Positions 1-8,897 are shown, counted from the stretch's first letter. The stretch is DNA of 64,000 bases from DAOUJH01 sp965248955 (GCA_965248955.1 OZ252212.1:992001-1056000); one strand, 5' to 3'. A program made the numbers and translations. The notes: generated by a model from the sequence alone, not told the origin.

Positions 1-45
1 TTCGTAAGAAAGGTGCTTGGTCTTGACGATACGGCAAAGGTGTAA
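1..45 (+). CDS. possible 3' end of a gene entering from the left
   Basis: Reading frame 1 is open from the first base and ends in TAA at 43-45, giving a 14-residue C-terminal tail, FVRKVLGLDDTAKV. Such tails are common at the end of amidohydrolase-like proteins, but 14 residues cannot identify a family. Nothing else is visible between here and the stop of the minus-strand epimerase gene at 160. Confidence 0.3.
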   Translation, partial: FVRKVLGLDDTAKV

Positions 46-159
46 ACAAAGATATGGACGTTGTCCCGATTGCTGACAGGCGGGACGATTAGCTGTCTTG
101 CCGTTCAAGTCCTCCAGCTCTGTACTTCTTCTGAGTAACCGACATCCTCAGCCACCCCC

Positions 160-1125
160 TCACCCCCTATACCCGCTTTCAGCGCGCCACTTGAAGTAAT
201 CCTTCAGGCCGCTCAGCAGATCAGTGGTCGCCTCAAAGCCGAAGTCCTCTCTCATCCGGGAGACGTCCATGTGCGGGGTGTCATCGCTGACCGGGTCCGG
301 AGGTATGGGCTCGACAAACTCAGCGTCGGGGTAAGCCTTGCGGAACGCATCGATAACCCGGCTGGTTGGGGTGGCGGCGCCTCTAGCCAGATTGTACAGC
401 CGGTGCGGCAAACGGGGCGCATCCAGAACGGTGGCAAGGCCGCTCGCAATATCCAGAACGTAGGTGTAATCGCCAGGCGCTTGAGGCATAATCTCTATCG
501 GTTCGCCCCGCACCGCCTTCCCTGTCCAGTCGTGCAGGAGGGACATGTTGGCACGGTAGCCAGTAGTGCGCTCCATAGGGCCGTACGGGCCGCCGAGTCG
601 TACGCTCACCGTGTCAAGACCATGCAGCTCCATGTATCGCTCCGCAATGCGCTCACAGGCGTATTTGGAGATGCGATAGAGGGCTTTGGGGTGGACAAAT
701 GTCTCCTCGTTCAGAGGCCTGGGCGCAGTCACTCCCTCATAGACTGCGCCGGAACTGACGAAGAGAAAGCGCCGCACGGATATCCGCCTGGCAAGGTCAA
801 GCAGGTTGACGGTACCCATGACGTTCACCTCCACTATGCTCCGGCTGTGGTCGTTCTCCACGGGACCGCGAGACCCGGGAGTGTACGCAACGGCGTGAAC
901 GATTTTATCGATGGAGTGATCCCTGGCAAGCTCACCCAGGGCGTCGACGTCAAGAGCGTCCGCCGTGTAGAAGGTTGTGCGGTCGCGCCAGGGACTCAAG
1001 TAAGCCTTTAGCATGCCGTCAGGCTCCGATATATCGAGCGATACCACCTGGTGGCCGCGTTCAGCGAGGACTCTCACTATGTTGGAAGCAACGAAACCGT
1101 TGCCGCCTGTGACCAAGGTGACCAT
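160..1125 (-). CDS. NAD-dependent epimerase/dehydratase (extended SDR)
   Basis: A 321-residue extended short-chain dehydrogenase of the sugar epimerase/dehydratase type. The N-terminal Rossmann motif TGGNGFVASN is at residues 6-15, and the catalytic pair is seen as YRISK in mid-protein, after a VSSGAVY strand that supplies the active-site Ser. The ATG at 1123-1125 has an AGAGAGG ribosome site about 7 nt upstream. It starts 12 nt after the stop of the minus-strand nhaA gene, so the two are probably cotranscribed. It is clearly paralogous to the plus-strand protein at 47132-48103: both share PYGPMER and DWTGKAVRGEPI. The substrate (a nucleotide sugar or small ketone/alcohol) cannot be read from sequence. 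Confidence 0.88.
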   Translation of the reverse strand: MVTLVTGGNGFVASNIVRVLAERGHQVVSLDISEPDGMLKAYLSPWRDRTTFYTADALDVDALGELARDHSIDKIVHAVAYTPGSRGPVENDHSRSIVEVNVMGTVNLLDLARRISVRRFLFVSSGAVYEGVTAPRPLNEETFVHPKALYRISKYACERIAERYMELHGLDTVSVRLGGPYGPMERTTGYRANMSLLHDWTGKAVRGEPIEIMPQAPGDYTYVLDIASGLATVLDAPRLPHRLYNLARGAATPTSRVIDAFRKAYPDAEFVEPIPPDPVSDDTPHMDVSRMREDFGFEATTDLLSGLKDYFKWRAESGYRG

Positions 1126-1137
1126 GCCCTAACCTCT

Positions 1138-2484
1138 CTACACCTTCCACCTTGGCGCCGCGGTAAACGTGCGGACCAGAATGTATCCCACCAAGCCGGA
1201 GATGATGGATGCAGTGAGTATGCCTATCTTAGAGGTACTGACCAGGTCGCTACCGCCGAATGCCAGTGTGGATATGAAGAGGGACATGGTGAAGCCTATA
1301 CCCGCCAGCCAGCCTACGGCATAGATCTGGGGCCAGGTGACACCGGCAGGGAGGGCGCCCCAATCAAATCTAACGGCCAGCCAGGCGGCGAAGGTGATGC
1401 CCACCTGTTTACCTATGACGAGACCGACGATGATCCCCAGGCTTATGGGATCGAAGAGGTGAGAGGTAAAGTCAGCGCCAAGGTTAACGCCGGCGTTTGA
1501 CAAGGCGAAGAGGGGTACAATCCCGAAGGCTATCCAGGGATGAAGTGTATGCTCCAACCGATACAGGGGCATCCAAACGTGGGCGATAGCCCTTTCCATC
1601 TGCTGCAGAGCCACCTGCCGCGCTTGTCGGACAGGCACGGCGCCACCTAAATCGCCTGCTTCTTCGTATTCAGCCAGGATTACACGGCCAGTTCCAAGAA
1701 ATTCGCCAACATTTATGCGCGAGCGCGCCGGGATAGTGGCAGCAAGAAGGATCCCTGCGATGGTGGCGTGAACGCCGGACTGCAGGAAAGCAAGCCAGAG
1801 AAAGACTCCCATGATTACATATGGCAATGGGTTACGTATTCCCACGCGATTGAAGACAAAGAGCAAACCGAAAATACCGAGACCAATGAGTAAGCTAACA
1901 ATGGATATCTCTTCTGTGTAGAAGATGGCTATGACAAGCACTGCGCCAATGTCATCAACGATGGCGACGGCAACGAGGAATGACTTGAGTGCGAGGGGAA
2001 CACGAGAACCAAGTAGAGCAAGGATACCCAGGGCAAATGCAATATCGGTGGCCATGGGTATGCCCCAACCAATGGAGCCCTCTGAGCTAAAGTTGAAGGC
2101 AGTATAGATAAGTGCGGGGACTGCCATGCCGCCGACGGCGGCAATCATGGGCAAGGCAGCTTGTCTGGAAGATGACAACTCACCCACTATCAATTCCCGC
2201 TTTATTTCCAGACCAACGACAAAGAAGAAAACCACCATGACACCATCGTTGATCCAGTGCACCAGGGCATCAGAGAGATGAAAAGCGCCCACTTGAATAG
2301 AGATTTCAGTGTGCCAGAAGTCGTTATAGGTCTCTGACCAGGGGGAATTGGCCCAAACCAGAGCAACGACAGCGGAAGCAAGCAGGACAATACCACTGGA
2401 GGCCTGTTCGTGAATAAAATCCCGCAACGGGCGCAAGAACTGCTCAAAAGGCCCTTGGCGAACTTTGGAGTAACCGTGCCGCAT
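1138..2484 (-). CDS. nhaA: Na+/H+ antiporter NhaA
   Basis: A 448-residue NhaA-family sodium/proton antiporter of the cytoplasmic membrane. It exchanges internal Na+ for external protons and serves pH and salt homeostasis. Family hallmarks include ASSGIVLLASAVVALVWANS near the N-terminus, FFVVGLEIKRE, GGMAVPALIY, and the ion-binding segment ATDIAFALG followed by VAIVDDIGAV, where the two adjacent Asp residues are those that bind the ion in the family. The length suits a NhaA with an enlarged central loop (roughly residues 255-305, RARSRINVGEF and an acidic stretch). It lies immediately upstream of the epimerase gene on the same strand. Confidence 0.95.
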   Translation of the reverse strand: MRHGYSKVRQGPFEQFLRPLRDFIHEQASSGIVLLASAVVALVWANSPWSETYNDFWHTEISIQVGAFHLSDALVHWINDGVMVVFFFVVGLEIKRELIVGELSSSRQAALPMIAAVGGMAVPALIYTAFNFSSEGSIGWGIPMATDIAFALGILALLGSRVPLALKSFLVAVAIVDDIGAVLVIAIFYTEEISIVSLLIGLGIFGLLFVFNRVGIRNPLPYVIMGVFLWLAFLQSGVHATIAGILLAATIPARSRINVGEFLGTGRVILAEYEEAGDLGGAVPVRQARQVALQQMERAIAHVWMPLYRLEHTLHPWIAFGIVPLFALSNAGVNLGADFTSHLFDPISLGIIVGLVIGKQVGITFAAWLAVRFDWGALPAGVTWPQIYAVGWLAGIGFTMSLFISTLAFGGSDLVSTSKIGILTASIISGLVGYILVRTFTAAPRWKV

Positions 2485-2634
2485 CGGATGAATTATATCT
2501 TAAATCTCGTGGCAAAAGCGCCAGTGGCTCAGTCCACAATACTCCACGGCAAGAAGAAAACGGTCCAACACGCCTTCATCACCTACGCATTTTTTGGGGA
2601 TTATTTTTGCAGCTGAGTGGACGGGTAATGGGGT

Positions 2635-3330
2635 TCAATCCAGCCCGGACCGTTTCAGCAGTTCAGGCAGAGAAAACTCTTTGCTCTGAAGGAAGGAGAT
2701 CTGGCCGGCTTCACGCTGATGAAGCTCTTCCACCTTGGATGGGAGGTCCTCAACCACTTCGTGCGGAATGGTTATTACGCCTATTTTGTCGGCGAACACC
2801 AGATCCCCGGGGCGGATGAGCTGATCGCTGATGGTGACGGGGTTGCCGGTGTCCACCATGTTGACGAATGCGCCGGTGCCGTGGGCAGAGACCGTGCCCG
2901 GCGCAAACATGTGAAACCCAATCTCGTAGACGTCATCCGGGTCGCGGACGCCGCCGTCGGTGACGAGCCCGATTGCACCCAGAGACCGGGCGGTGTTGGC
3001 CATAATGCCGCCAAAGACCAGGCTGCGGACTCTGTTGTGGCCCCCCGCCTTTATCACGATCACGGCGGGTTTGGGCGAGGCCTCTATGGATTCAAGGTAG
3101 CGGCGCTGCACGTCAGGGCGCGCGGGCCGGTCCGGGGTGAGGTTGTCCAGAATAGCTGTGACCGCAAAGCCGACCATGGGCCCCAGGTCGGGGAAGAGGC
3201 AACGGATGTCATAGCCCAGGTAGCCCTCAGTAGCGGGACGGACGCCCATCATGCGAATGGTATCCGATATTTCAGGGGAGGTGTACTTCTTGAGGGCGTC
3301 TAGTTGAGCTTGGCTGACCTGCTCAGGCAT
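2635..3330 (-). CDS. RraA-like / HMG aldolase family protein
   Basis: A 231-residue member of the RraA/dimethylmenaquinone methyltransferase-like family, which contains 4-hydroxy-4-methyl-2-oxoglutarate aldolases, oxaloacetate decarboxylases and the RNase E regulator RraA. The Mg/substrate-binding signature is visible as GLVTDGGVRD, preceded by FGGIMANTARSLGA. The ATG at 3328-3330 follows AAAGGAGCACAAC, a good ribosome site. In this phylum such proteins usually sit among catabolic genes, so an aldolase or decarboxylase role on a small keto-acid is more likely than RNase E regulation. No neighbour names the substrate. About 190 nt separate it from the divergent acetyltransferase gene. Confidence 0.85.
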   Translation of the reverse strand: MPEQVSQAQLDALKKYTSPEISDTIRMMGVRPATEGYLGYDIRCLFPDLGPMVGFAVTAILDNLTPDRPARPDVQRRYLESIEASPKPAVIVIKAGGHNRVRSLVFGGIMANTARSLGAIGLVTDGGVRDPDDVYEIGFHMFAPGTVSAHGTGAFVNMVDTGNPVTISDQLIRPGDLVFADKIGVITIPHEVVEDLPSKVEELHQREAGQISFLQSKEFSLPELLKRSGLD

Positions 3331-3521
3331 GTTGTGCTCCTTTCAAGGTGGCTACAGATGGTCCCGTTCCTTGTTTTACATGGTAGCGGTTGCCGGTGTC
3401 TAGGCCAACCGGGGATACCAAACGTCTTTGAGTAAGCACTTTTGAATCCCTCCTGTAAACGCTGTAATCCACGTTCGTTAGCCTTTATGATACCCCAAAG
3501 CCATAAACCAGCAGGGGGAAA

Positions 3522-4088
3522 GTGCCTATTCAGCCTGAAATAGAGACGGAGAGACTGGTCCTTCGACCGTTTACCCAGGCAGACGCGCCGGCAGTTCAGC
3601 GGATGGCAAGCTCGGTGGAGATTGCGAGTACTACACGCTTGATACCACATCCTTACAAAGATGGGATGGCGGGAGATTGGATCAGCAGCCATTCGAGTGA
3701 TTTTGCCAGCCAAAAAGCCGTCCATTACGCCATAGTGGTTAAAGAACGTGATGTGCTGTGCTGCGCAATCTCCGTGACGCTACATATGGAGCATAAGCGC
3801 GGTGATCTGGGGTACTGGATAGGCGAGGAACACTGGAACCGTGGTTACGCCACTGAGGCTACTGAAAGTATAATCGAATTCTGTTTTGCTCACCTGAATC
3901 TGAACAAGATATTTGCTCAATACATGAAGCATAACCTAGCCTCAGAACGAGTGCTGGAGAAGTGTGGCATGAAGTACGAAGGCATACTGCGGCAGCACTA
4001 CGTCAAGTGGGGTCAGTACGTCGATATGGGCGCGTTCGGGTTGCTTGCTGAGGAATGGCGTCAATCCAAAGCACGTGAGCAGCCATGA
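3522..4088 (+). CDS. GNAT family N-acetyltransferase (RimJ/RimL-like)
   Basis: A 188-residue GNAT acetyltransferase that transfers an acetyl group from acetyl-CoA to an amine. The N-terminus ETERLVLRPFTQADAPAV and the core GYWIGEEHWNRGYATEA are typical of the RimJ/RimL branch, as is the C-terminal VLEKCGMKYEG. Translation starts at GTG 3522, supported by GCAGGGGGAAA just upstream. The TGA stop overlaps the ATG of the following chromate-transporter gene (ATGA at 4085-4088), so the two are translationally coupled. The acceptor, whether a ribosomal protein N-terminus or a small molecule, is not evident. Confidence 0.87.
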   Translation: MPIQPEIETERLVLRPFTQADAPAVQRMASSVEIASTTRLIPHPYKDGMAGDWISSHSSDFASQKAVHYAIVVKERDVLCCAISVTLHMEHKRGDLGYWIGEEHWNRGYATEATESIIEFCFAHLNLNKIFAQYMKHNLASERVLEKCGMKYEGILRQHYVKWGQYVDMGAFGLLAEEWRQSKAREQP

Positions 4089-5290
4089 CGACTGACACAC
4101 CAAAAGGCTGGCTCCCGCGCATGTGGGAAGTGCTTTTCGTAACGACGCGGCTGGGGCTGACCTCGTTCGGCGGGCCCGTGGCTCACCTGGGTTACTTTCG
4201 AGAAGAGTACGTGCAGCGTCGGAAGTGGCTGGACGAACATGCCTACGCCGACATAGTCGCCCTCTGCCAGTTCCTGCCGGGTCCCGCAAGCAGCCAGGTG
4301 GGCATCGCGGTGGGCATGATGCGCGCCGGGCTGCTGGGCGGTTTCGTTGCCTGGCTTGGTTTTACACTGCCCTCCGCCGCTGCGCTCATCCTATTCGCCT
4401 ACGGGGTCACCTCGTTTGATATAGCCGATGCGGGTTGGCTGCACGGCCTGAAGGTTGTGGCGGTTGCGGTGGTTGCCCTGGCGGTTTGGGGAATGGCGAG
4501 AAATCTCTGCCCGGACAGGCCCCGTGTTACCCTTGCCGTTCTGGCGGCCATAGCTATACTGGCTGCACCCAATGCCTTGCTCCAGGTGGCGGTTATCGCG
4601 GCGGGCGGGATGCTGGGATGGCTGTTTCTCCGCGGCGAACAATCCGAGACGGCGACGGGAAGCAGACCCCCCATTGCTCGCGGCCTGGCCATCGCCTCGC
4701 TGGCGGTTTTCACCGTCTTGCTGATCGGCCTTCCCCTGCTTCGACAGGTGATATCGTACGAAGCTCTGGAGATTTTCGACAGCTTCTTCCGCGCCGGGTC
4801 GCTGGTGTTCGGCGGCGGGCACGTGGTCCTGCCGCTGCTCCAGGCAGAGGTGGTGCCGCCGGGCTGGATCAGCAACGACGCATTCATTGCGGGATACGGC
4901 GCGGCGCAGGCGGTGCCGGGGCCTCTGTTCACCTTTGCCGCCTACCTGGGAACGGTCATGGAGGATACGCCTGCCCGCTGGATGGGGGGCGTCTTTACCC
5001 TGGCCGCCATCTTCCTGCCATCGTTCTTTCTAGTCACGGCGGTTTTGCCCTTCTGGGACAGGCTGCGGAGCATGGGCAATTTCCGGAGGGCGCTGATGGG
5101 CATCAACGCCGCCGTGGTGGGTCTGTTGCTAGCTGCGCTGTACGACCCTGTGTGGACGAGCGCCATCCTTGGACCCGCCGACTTTGCACTGGGCCTGGCC
5201 TCCTTCTTGCTGCTTGCCTTCTGGAAGTTCCCGCCGTGGCTGGTGGTGATACTCGCCGCCCTGGGGGGTCAGCTGATCAGCCTTCTGTAG
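4085..5290 (+). CDS. chrA: chromate transporter (CHR family), two-domain
   Basis: A 401-residue membrane protein of the CHR (chromate ion transporter) family, expected to export chromate or a similar oxyanion. It has the duplicated architecture of the long forms. The N-half carries TSFGGPVAHLGYFREEYV and CQFLPGPASSQVGIAVG; the C-half carries LVFGGGHVVLPLLQAEVV and AAQAVPGPLFTFAAYLG. The repeated FGG and PGP motifs are the family signature. It is coupled by a 4-nt overlap to the acetyltransferase gene. Many CHR proteins are annotated only by homology and their true substrate may differ. About 220 nt without a gene follow it. Confidence 0.9.
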   Translation: MTTDTPKGWLPRMWEVLFVTTRLGLTSFGGPVAHLGYFREEYVQRRKWLDEHAYADIVALCQFLPGPASSQVGIAVGMMRAGLLGGFVAWLGFTLPSAAALILFAYGVTSFDIADAGWLHGLKVVAVAVVALAVWGMARNLCPDRPRVTLAVLAAIAILAAPNALLQVAVIAAGGMLGWLFLRGEQSETATGSRPPIARGLAIASLAVFTVLLIGLPLLRQVISYEALEIFDSFFRAGSLVFGGGHVVLPLLQAEVVPPGWISNDAFIAGYGAAQAVPGPLFTFAAYLGTVMEDTPARWMGGVFTLAAIFLPSFFLVTAVLPFWDRLRSMGNFRRALMGINAAVVGLLLAALYDPVWTSAILGPADFALGLASFLLLAFWKFPPWLVVILAALGGQLISLL

Positions 5291-5513
5291 CAGTGCCCGC
5301 CCGCAGAATGAATAGGAGCCTAATAACCCATTGACCTGCCACTCACACCTCTAGCCTTGAAAGAAACATAACGTTGGAAACAAATCCCTTATCACCAAAA
5401 ATTTCCTTCTCTATAACATCCAAGCAAGGGGGCTGGTCTGGCCATATACATCAGGACAAGAGAAGACGTATACTCACTGGCTGAAATGACTTCTAGCAAC
5501 TAGGAGAACCTAT

Positions 5514-6101
5514 ATGCAGAGCGGTACCAGGCACATGACTCTAGTAGATGCACTAATTCCACGGAGCACGCCCTGGCTAGACTACTCAATCGACGTTTTA
5601 CTGGTTGTAGGGTACGCGGCCTTGACAGGGCTTTCCGCCCAAGTAGCGTACTATATCAATCCGGCGGTACCAATCACGGGACAAACGTTCGCTGTGCTGC
5701 TTTCCGGGGCGGCGCTGGGCAGTAGGCGTGGCATGGCCAGTATGTTGGTCTACTTAGGAGCGGGCATAGCTGGCCTGCCGGTATTCGCTCCAAGCGGGGC
5801 GATTCCAGATGCCAGTCGGGGGTACTTGATTGGCTTCGTACTGGCGGCGGCAATAGTAGGTTACCTCGTGGAACGTGGCTGGGGGCGCAACCCGCTAAAA
5901 TTGCTGGGCGCCATGTTTCTAGGCGAAGTGGCCATATACGCAGCGGGGCTGCCCTGGCTTGCGTTTTACGTGCCGGGTGACAAGGTCCTTGAGTGGGGAC
6001 TGACCCCGTTTATTCCAGGGGACGCCATAAAAATGGTGATGGCGGCGTTGGCAGTACCAACGGCGTGGATAGCGATACGCAAGATCAAGGGAGGGGGTTG
6101 A
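5514..6101 (+). CDS. bioY: biotin transporter BioY (ECF S component)
   Basis: A 195-residue membrane protein of the BioY family, the biotin-binding S component of an energy-coupling-factor importer. The core PITGQTFAVLLSGAALG, then SRRGMASMLVYL and GLPVFAP, matches the family well, and a second conserved block PFIPGDAIKMVMAAL is near the C-terminus. The ATG at 5514 has TAGGAGAACCTAT upstream; a second in-frame ATG at 5535 would remove only the first seven residues. No EcfA or EcfT genes are nearby, so it must share ECF components encoded elsewhere or act alone. The 220-nt upstream gap (5291-5513) is AT-rich and shows no other gene. Confidence 0.92.
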   Translation: MQSGTRHMTLVDALIPRSTPWLDYSIDVLLVVGYAALTGLSAQVAYYINPAVPITGQTFAVLLSGAALGSRRGMASMLVYLGAGIAGLPVFAPSGAIPDASRGYLIGFVLAAAIVGYLVERGWGRNPLKLLGAMFLGEVAIYAAGLPWLAFYVPGDKVLEWGLTPFIPGDAIKMVMAALAVPTAWIAIRKIKGGG

Positions 6102-6257
6102 CACAATGGTCTACACCAGCAGGGGGCCAATAGAGACATAGTCCTTGTCCCTACAGCCAGGGGAAAGTCCTTAACAGGCGTTCGCAATAAATTAAGAACA
6201 ACAGCTCTGCAGCAATGAGAGCTTGTGCAGGGCTGTCCTCGTCTAGCCCAGATAACT

Positions 6258-7358
6258 TCAGGAAGACCCCTGTTGCTGCGGTCTGAAAGCGCCGCGCCAG
6301 TCTCGCGATGAGTCCAACTGAGGAATCTCCGGTTTGGGAACGGAACTCTCCACAGTACCCGCCCACTCCTTGGCGGAGGCAATCAGTTGGTCCTCTATAT
6401 CGTAGGCAAGGGGGTCCGCCATGAGAACCTGCATCTGTTCATGGTCAAGGCTGGACCAGCTGTCCACCATCCACCTGGCCGAGCGCCGCATACCTTCATC
6501 TGGCGGGACAAGGTCCGTGTAGCCCAGCAGCTTCTTCATGCTGTAGACGCTGAGCTGACCGGTGCGCCGCGTAGAATAGCCGCCGGCTAGATCATACGCC
6601 ATGGGATGACTTATCTCTATCATCTCGAACTCATGATCAAGCGCCTCAGCAACAATGCGAACCGTGTCCCTGACGGTATATCCCACTTCGTCGACGGAGT
6701 TGAAGATATGGCCGTCGCCTTCCGATTTGTCGCAGCCAAGGAGAACCATGTGGGCGGCGTTCTCGGCATAGCAGGTGAGGCGGAGCTGGCTTCCATCGCC
6801 GGGGATTATGATACGCTTGCGCCCGTCCAGTACGCGCTTGACAATTGACCACATCCACTGTCGGGGTGCCCTTGGCCCGTACACCGAAGTATAACGGAAC
6901 ATAACGGCGGCAAAATCGCCGTTGCGGTGGTGATCCATTACCTGCCGCTCGGTGTGCGCAATAGCGAAACCATATGGGTTGAGGTCGCGCTCCGTGTAGG
7001 TGGGGAACTCCTCAGGAAGGGGTAGCTCCAACCCCTGGGGGAAGGTCAAATGCTCCGGGCGGATGAAGCTGGGACCGCCTGCGCCAACCAGTTTGTGAGT
7101 ACGGCCCGCAACCACGTCGGCGATATGGCGAAGGCGGCCATACATCGATACGACTATGTCCCAGGCCTGGCCTTCTACGTCTCTTTCAAAGGTCTCCTTG
7201 GTGAAGGGGTCGCCGTGCACGTGGCTATGGACTTGGGGAAGGTCGTCAGGCTCATGGAAGCCGCGATGATACATGGTGACCTCATAGCCACGATCCAGGA
7301 GCCCCTGAACGATCAATGGCCCGGTGGGGCCCGTGCCGCCCACAACTAAAGCCTTCAT
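6258..7358 (-). CDS. NAD-dependent epimerase-like protein (atypical SDR)
   Basis: A 366-residue SDR-fold protein beginning with a clear nucleotide-binding motif, VVGGTGPTGPLIVQGLLDRG. The start is set at the ATG at 7356-7358 because GGAGGTGGCAAG lies immediately upstream; the frame stays open to 7460 but that extension is not needed. Where classical members have YxxxK, this protein reads YGFAIAHTE, so the catalytic Lys is absent or displaced. The middle keeps FRYTSVYGPRAP and GDGSQLRLTCYAENAA, as in extended SDRs. It may bind NAD without classical epimerase chemistry. It stands alone on the minus strand, convergent with bioY. Confidence 0.8.
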   Translation of the reverse strand: MKALVVGGTGPTGPLIVQGLLDRGYEVTMYHRGFHEPDDLPQVHSHVHGDPFTKETFERDVEGQAWDIVVSMYGRLRHIADVVAGRTHKLVGAGGPSFIRPEHLTFPQGLELPLPEEFPTYTERDLNPYGFAIAHTERQVMDHHRNGDFAAVMFRYTSVYGPRAPRQWMWSIVKRVLDGRKRIIIPGDGSQLRLTCYAENAAHMVLLGCDKSEGDGHIFNSVDEVGYTVRDTVRIVAEALDHEFEMIEISHPMAYDLAGGYSTRRTGQLSVYSMKKLLGYTDLVPPDEGMRRSARWMVDSWSSLDHEQMQVLMADPLAYDIEDQLIASAKEWAGTVESSVPKPEIPQLDSSRDWRGAFRPQQQGSS

Positions 7359-7630
7359 CTTGCCACCTCCTTCAATACTCTGGGACATCGAGAGTGACAT
7401 AGGCATAACACCGCCACGGAACACTGTCAAGGAGCGAGTTGAGAGGTGGCTCATGGTCATTCTTGCAAATTCCGGAACGGAGCGGGACCCCGTTTCCGTT
7501 CATGGCGTGGGTGAGGAGAGGAATTGTTTCTAACGTTATGCCTACTCCAAAGCTAGGAAATGAGTTTTTTTGAGAAATATGGGAAACAAATCCGACATTC
7601 GACGTTTGATGGCATGATTTCGCAACGTTT

Positions 7631-7927
7631 CTAGCGGCGGATGTTATTGATAATCTCATTGATCTCCATTGTGCGGACGAGAGTGTTGATGGCCCGGAAC
7701 AGCAGGTCCGGGGGAGCATCGGGATTGGAGACAAGGCGGCGGATCTTGAGCCGGAGCAAGGCTATCTCACCCTGGAGGTCTTTGAGATAGACGGCGTTCT
7801 GAAGGGGCTCCCGCTCTTTCTCCCTGAGGGAGGATGAGTAGAAGCCGTGGGTGCGGGCGTTCTGGTTGCCGAGCGGCGCGCCACGCCGACGTTGTACGGG
7901 CTGCTCAGTGCTTTTCTGCAAGTCCAT
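7631..7927 (-). CDS. small conserved-type hypothetical protein
   Basis: A 98-residue basic protein with an N-terminal RRRGAPLGNQNARTHGFYSS block and a helical C-terminal half (IALLRLKIRRLV then LLFRAINTLVRTM). The GAPxGNxNAxxHGFYS block recurs in small proteins of many Chloroflexota and phage-associated loci, from general recollection; no function is established. No convincing ribosome site precedes the ATG at 7925-7927. It lies alone in a sparsely coded accessory patch next to a toxin-antitoxin pair, which suits a mobile-element origin, but nothing in the sequence proves that. Confidence 0.55.
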   Translation of the reverse strand: MDLQKSTEQPVQRRRGAPLGNQNARTHGFYSSSLREKEREPLQNAVYLKDLQGEIALLRLKIRRLVSNPDAPPDLLFRAINTLVRTMEINEIINNIRR

Positions 7928-8049
7928 AAGCTAACGGTATAGGGTGCAGAGGGGTGTGGGGAAGGAGGAGGTGTCAGGGGTCTCCGGAGGCTCCGTCACC
8001 GGGGGCTCAAATGGGGCTGAAGAGGCCAGAGGTTAAGGAACTAGACGAG

Positions 8050-8283
8050 CTACCTGCGCTGAATTAGCTTTACAAGCCCATCTCTGCCAAGAGCGGTTTG
8101 TTTGGGGCCTAGAATGGATTGGAGTGTACCCATAGGGAGGCTAGCGCTGGTGTCCTTAACTACAGTCGTTCTAGCCTCCTTTTGTAGAAAGACACCGTGA
8201 TTGCTACGTCGGACTATCTCCCAGCCATCTGCTAACAATAGCTTGATAAGCTCTCTGCCAGAGATAGCCGAGAGAGATGGCAT
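8050..8283 (-). CDS. hicA: HicA-family mRNA interferase toxin
   Basis: A 77-residue protein matching the HicA toxin fold, a small dsRBD-like RNase that cuts mRNA. It has GRELIKLLLADGWEIVRRS followed by NHGVF, which supplies the family's catalytic His, and the C-terminal LPMGTLQSIL block. Only 3 nt separate it from the upstream hicB gene, so they form one transcript with the antitoxin first. The motif GTLxSIL and the spacing support a genuine toxin rather than a chance ORF. Confidence 0.82.
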   Translation of the reverse strand: MPSLSAISGRELIKLLLADGWEIVRRSNHGVFLQKEARTTVVKDTSASLPMGTLQSILGPKQTALGRDGLVKLIQRR

Positions 8284-8286
8284 TTT

Positions 8287-8676
8287 TCAAACGCCTAGGA
8301 GAGCTTGTTCCCCTTCGGCCCGGTCGATTGGAAAGCCACGTGGCTGGAGTAGCAAGTCATGGTCAGGCTCGATGATTCCTCTAATCAAGTCATCCCAAGT
8401 AGGATCGCCGTCACTGCGAAGCACAATCTCCTTTGGAGAGGTATTAGCGGGATGGAGCTTGATGCCCCACTCATTGAAAAAGCGCTCTCGTTGTCCAGTC
8501 TCATCCAGCACATTGAGATGCTCTGTCACCAACTCGGTTAATTCCTGCTGGCATTGCTCCAGTGTGTCAGCAAATGTACTGGTGCTTAACTCCAGACAGA
8601 CGCCGACCCAGTTGGCGCCCTCACGAGAGTATTGCAAAGTGAGGATAACGTGACCCGCTACTGTGCCTGGCTCCAT
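8287..8676 (-). CDS. hicB: HicB-like antitoxin
   Basis: A 129-residue HicB-like protein. The N-terminal half has the degenerate RNase H-like fold typical of the antitoxin, with a beta stretch VILTLQYSREGANWVGVCLE and then a helix TLEQCQQELTELVTEHL. The C-terminal part carries no obvious ribbon-helix-helix or helix-turn-helix, so how it would bind its operator is unclear. AGGAGGGTGCT precedes the ATG at 8674-8676. The gene precedes hicA, the reverse of the E. coli order, and should neutralise the toxin and repress the pair. Confidence 0.7.
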   Translation of the reverse strand: MEPGTVAGHVILTLQYSREGANWVGVCLELSTSTFADTLEQCQQELTELVTEHLNVLDETGQRERFFNEWGIKLHPANTSPKEIVLRSDGDPTWDDLIRGIIEPDHDLLLQPRGFPIDRAEGEQALLGV

Positions 8677-8776
8677 AGCACCCTCCTAGTCTCAACTAAT
8701 GCGTTCTATAGGCATTTTGTGCTCTTTTGGCCTATTGTACAAGGCCTAGACCCCCGCTGCTGGTTTGCGTCGGTTC

Positions 8777-8883
8777 CTCGCAATGACGTAGGGGGTGTGC
8801 TCCTCAGAATGATGACGCCCACAGCCAGATTGCTTCGCCATGTGATTGGCTCGCAATGACGAAGGGGGTGCTTCTCAGAATGA
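8777..8883. repeat. two imperfect direct repeats of a dispersed intergenic element
   Basis: A block of about 35 nt starting CTCGCAATGACG, continuing through a G-run and ending CAGAATGA occurs at 8777-8812 and again at 8850-8883 with a few mismatches. The pieces resemble short dispersed repeats often seen between genes in environmental bacterial genomes. They account for the non-coding gap between hicB and the M1 peptidase gene together with the two palindromes just downstream. Confidence 0.6.
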
Positions 8884-8897
8884 CGGAGGGGCGATGG

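Noticed and set aside
271..1011. 246-residue plus-strand frame
   Set aside because: It mirrors the epimerase gene on the other strand and has no recognisable domain.
5291..5513. possible riboswitch or biotin operator before bioY
   Set aside because: I looked for a BirA-type palindrome and for conserved riboswitch elements and saw none clear enough to report.
7359..7460. N-terminal extension of the SDR-like protein
   Set aside because: A strong ribosome site lies directly before the internal ATG 7358, and the extension has no family-like features.
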